64,000 nt of DNA from Altericroceibacterium indicum (GTDB taxonomy: Bacteria > Pseudomonadota > Alphaproteobacteria > Sphingomonadales > Sphingomonadaceae). The DNA is taken from the NCBI RefSeq assembly GCF_009828105.1, contig NZ_WTYQ01000002.1, forward strand, positions 1 to 64,000, read 5' to 3'. Below, one piece after another: positions 62,797 through 64,000 of this stretch (position 1 is the stretch's first letter; every line of letters starts with the position of its first letter). Under the pieces are notes generated by a model. That model ran no database searches and was not told the origin of the DNA. It worked only from the letters and a program-made list of their open reading frames with translations. Both the position numbers and the translations under genes were made by a program.

Positions 62797-63771
62797 GTGA
62801 CCCCTTCAGACACAGCCAGCCATTTCCGAAAGAATATTGTCCTCTATGGCGCGCTTCTGGCCAATTTGGGCATTGCCATTGCCAAATTTGTCGCTTCGGC
62901 GATCACCGGTTCCTCTGCCATGCTGACAGAAGGCGTGCACTCGCTCGTCGATAGCGGTAATCAAGTGCTGCTGCTGTATGGACAGGCCAAAGCCAAGCGC
63001 CCTGCCGATGCCATGCACCCCTTTGGATATGGCCGGGAATTGTATTTCTGGGCTTTTGTGGTTGCGATTTTGATCTTTGCGCTGGGTGCTGGTGTGTCGA
63101 TCTATGAAGGCGTGCTCCATATCGTCACACCCGAGCCACTACACGATCCGACGATCAACTATATCGTGCTGGGCATCGCTATTCTGCTGGAGGGTACATC
63201 ATGGGTTCTGGCGGTCCGCGAATTCAATTCCACTCGCGGAAAAGAACATTGGTGGAGATCAGTTCGCCGTTCGAAGGACCCAGCCAATTTCATCGTTTTG
63301 TTTGAAGACAGCGCCGCACTTGTCGGTCTGATGGTTGCAGGCGCCGGCGTCTGGGCCAGTCACTATTTCAACAATCCACAATTGGACGGCGTGGCGTCGG
63401 TTATCATTGGCATCGTGTTGGCTTGCGTGGCCATTCTTCTGTCGCGTGAAGCGAAAGGGCTGCTGATCGGAGAAAGTGCCGATCCTGAGATCGTTGAAGC
63501 CGTGTGGAGCTTGCTGGACAGCGCGCCGCAAATCACCTCGGTCAACCATATACGAACGATCCATACATCTCCTGATGAAGTGTTCGTCGCGATCAGCGCT
63601 GACTTTGCCGATGATGTGCCGATGGGCGAAGGTGAAACATTGATCGAGAATTTCGAAACCGAAATGAAGAAACGCGTACCGCAACTCACATCCATCTATA
63701 TCCGCCCGGAAAAGCGCGAGAATGCTCTTCTCCAGCCACGGCCTACGGACGTGGTCAAGCATGAAGCTTAA
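62797..63771 (+). CDS. Cation diffusion facilitator (CDF) transporter
   Basis: A 324-residue inner-membrane exporter with a GTG start. Six helices are seen in the first 220 residues. The metal-site motif in helix 2 is TEGVHSLVDSGNQ (HxxxD), and the paired site in helix 5 region reads LDGVASVIIG. The C-terminal cytoplasmic domain follows (about 225-315). The family exports Zn, Fe, Co or Mn by proton exchange; this HxxxD form is not diagnostic of one metal. It lies just outside the island. Confidence 0.92.
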   Translation: MTPSDTASHFRKNIVLYGALLANLGIAIAKFVASAITGSSAMLTEGVHSLVDSGNQVLLLYGQAKAKRPADAMHPFGYGRELYFWAFVVAILIFALGAGVSIYEGVLHIVTPEPLHDPTINYIVLGIAILLEGTSWVLAVREFNSTRGKEHWWRSVRRSKDPANFIVLFEDSAALVGLMVAGAGVWASHYFNNPQLDGVASVIIGIVLACVAILLSREAKGLLIGESADPEIVEAVWSLLDSAPQITSVNHIRTIHTSPDEVFVAISADFADDVPMGEGETLIENFETEMKKRVPQLTSIYIRPEKRENALLQPRPTDVVKHEA

Positions 63772-63860
63772 AATGTGACGCCTGCATCTTCCAAGCGATG
63801 GCAGCTTCCGACTTCGCAGCCACATCAGTATAGAAAAAAGTATACCTATCATTTTAACGG

Positions 63861-63895
63861 AGGCCTGCACTTCAAGCGAGTGCAGGCCTTTTTTC
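63861..63895 (+). terminator. Rho-independent terminator after the CDF gene
   Basis: AGGCCTGCAC (63861-63870) pairs perfectly with GTGCAGGCCT (63880-63889) around 9 bases and is followed by TTTTT. It lies about 90 bases past the CDF stop. Confidence 0.93.
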
Positions 63896-64000
63896 TATGT
63901 AAAATCGGGAGAACTTAAAAATTCTCTCCTGATTACCATTGGCAGGTGAGGCTTTTGGTATATCCTCCGTCATATCAAAGGACTGTAGGCACTTAAAAAT

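Overview
The window looks like part of a chromosome from an alphaproteobacterium of the order Sphingomonadales (Sphingomonas/Erythrobacter-like). This rests on the gene set and protein style (two large TonB-dependent receptors, a FecI/FecR pair, CobS next to a J-domain protein and BolA, a YqiJ/flotillin pair, LolCD next to dnaE). No database search was possible, so all names come from motifs and recalled family features.

Layout. 1-781: truncated IS5-type insertion sequence. 969-4481: GAF-LytTR regulator divergent from a trimeric autotransporter adhesin with 42-bp internal repeats; this block reads as more GC-rich than what follows. 4482-5365: gene-free, with a dispersed repeat and a lone type I-C-like CRISPR repeat. 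5366-7421: two-component system. 7677-16357: envelope cluster (two P-loop kinases, flippase, CHAD-like protein, two glycerophosphodiester phosphodiesterases around a TonB receptor). 16385-23208: FecI-FecR-STN TonB receptor and a secreted beta-helix protein. 23285-49724: mostly housekeeping genes (Nramp-fold transporter, radical SAM protein, CHAD protein, dnaE, lolCD, def, a frameshifted flotillin with yqiJ, PfpI protein, recR, fmt-truA, cobS, J-domain protein, bolA, GST, pirin, mfd, EAL protein, nadK). 49799-49873: tRNA-Asn.

From the tRNA to 62636 lies what I read as a 12.8-kb integrated island. A 16-bp copy of the tRNA-Asn 3' end recurs at 62621-62636, and a frameshifted tyrosine integrase sits next to the tRNA. 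The cargo is a complete-looking type II-C CRISPR-Cas system (20 full repeats plus a degenerate one, cas2, cas1, a 1064-residue cas9, and a tracrRNA candidate with a 26-nt anti-repeat), a Doc-type toxin-antitoxin pair whose toxin contains an 8-bp tandem repeat, a relic of P2-like tail genes (gpU, gpD), a broken small gene and a second IS5-type element. After the island comes a cation diffusion facilitator with a clear terminator.

How the parts may work together: the cas genes are on the minus strand while the array and tracrRNA are on the plus strand. The repeats carry an extended -10 motif, as in Neisseria II-C arrays, so each spacer could be transcribed from its own repeat. The island integrase is broken, which would tend to fix the CRISPR locus in place. 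The envelope cluster and the sigma/anti-sigma receptor unit look like surface-polymer and nutrient-uptake functions, but their substrates cannot be read from the sequence.
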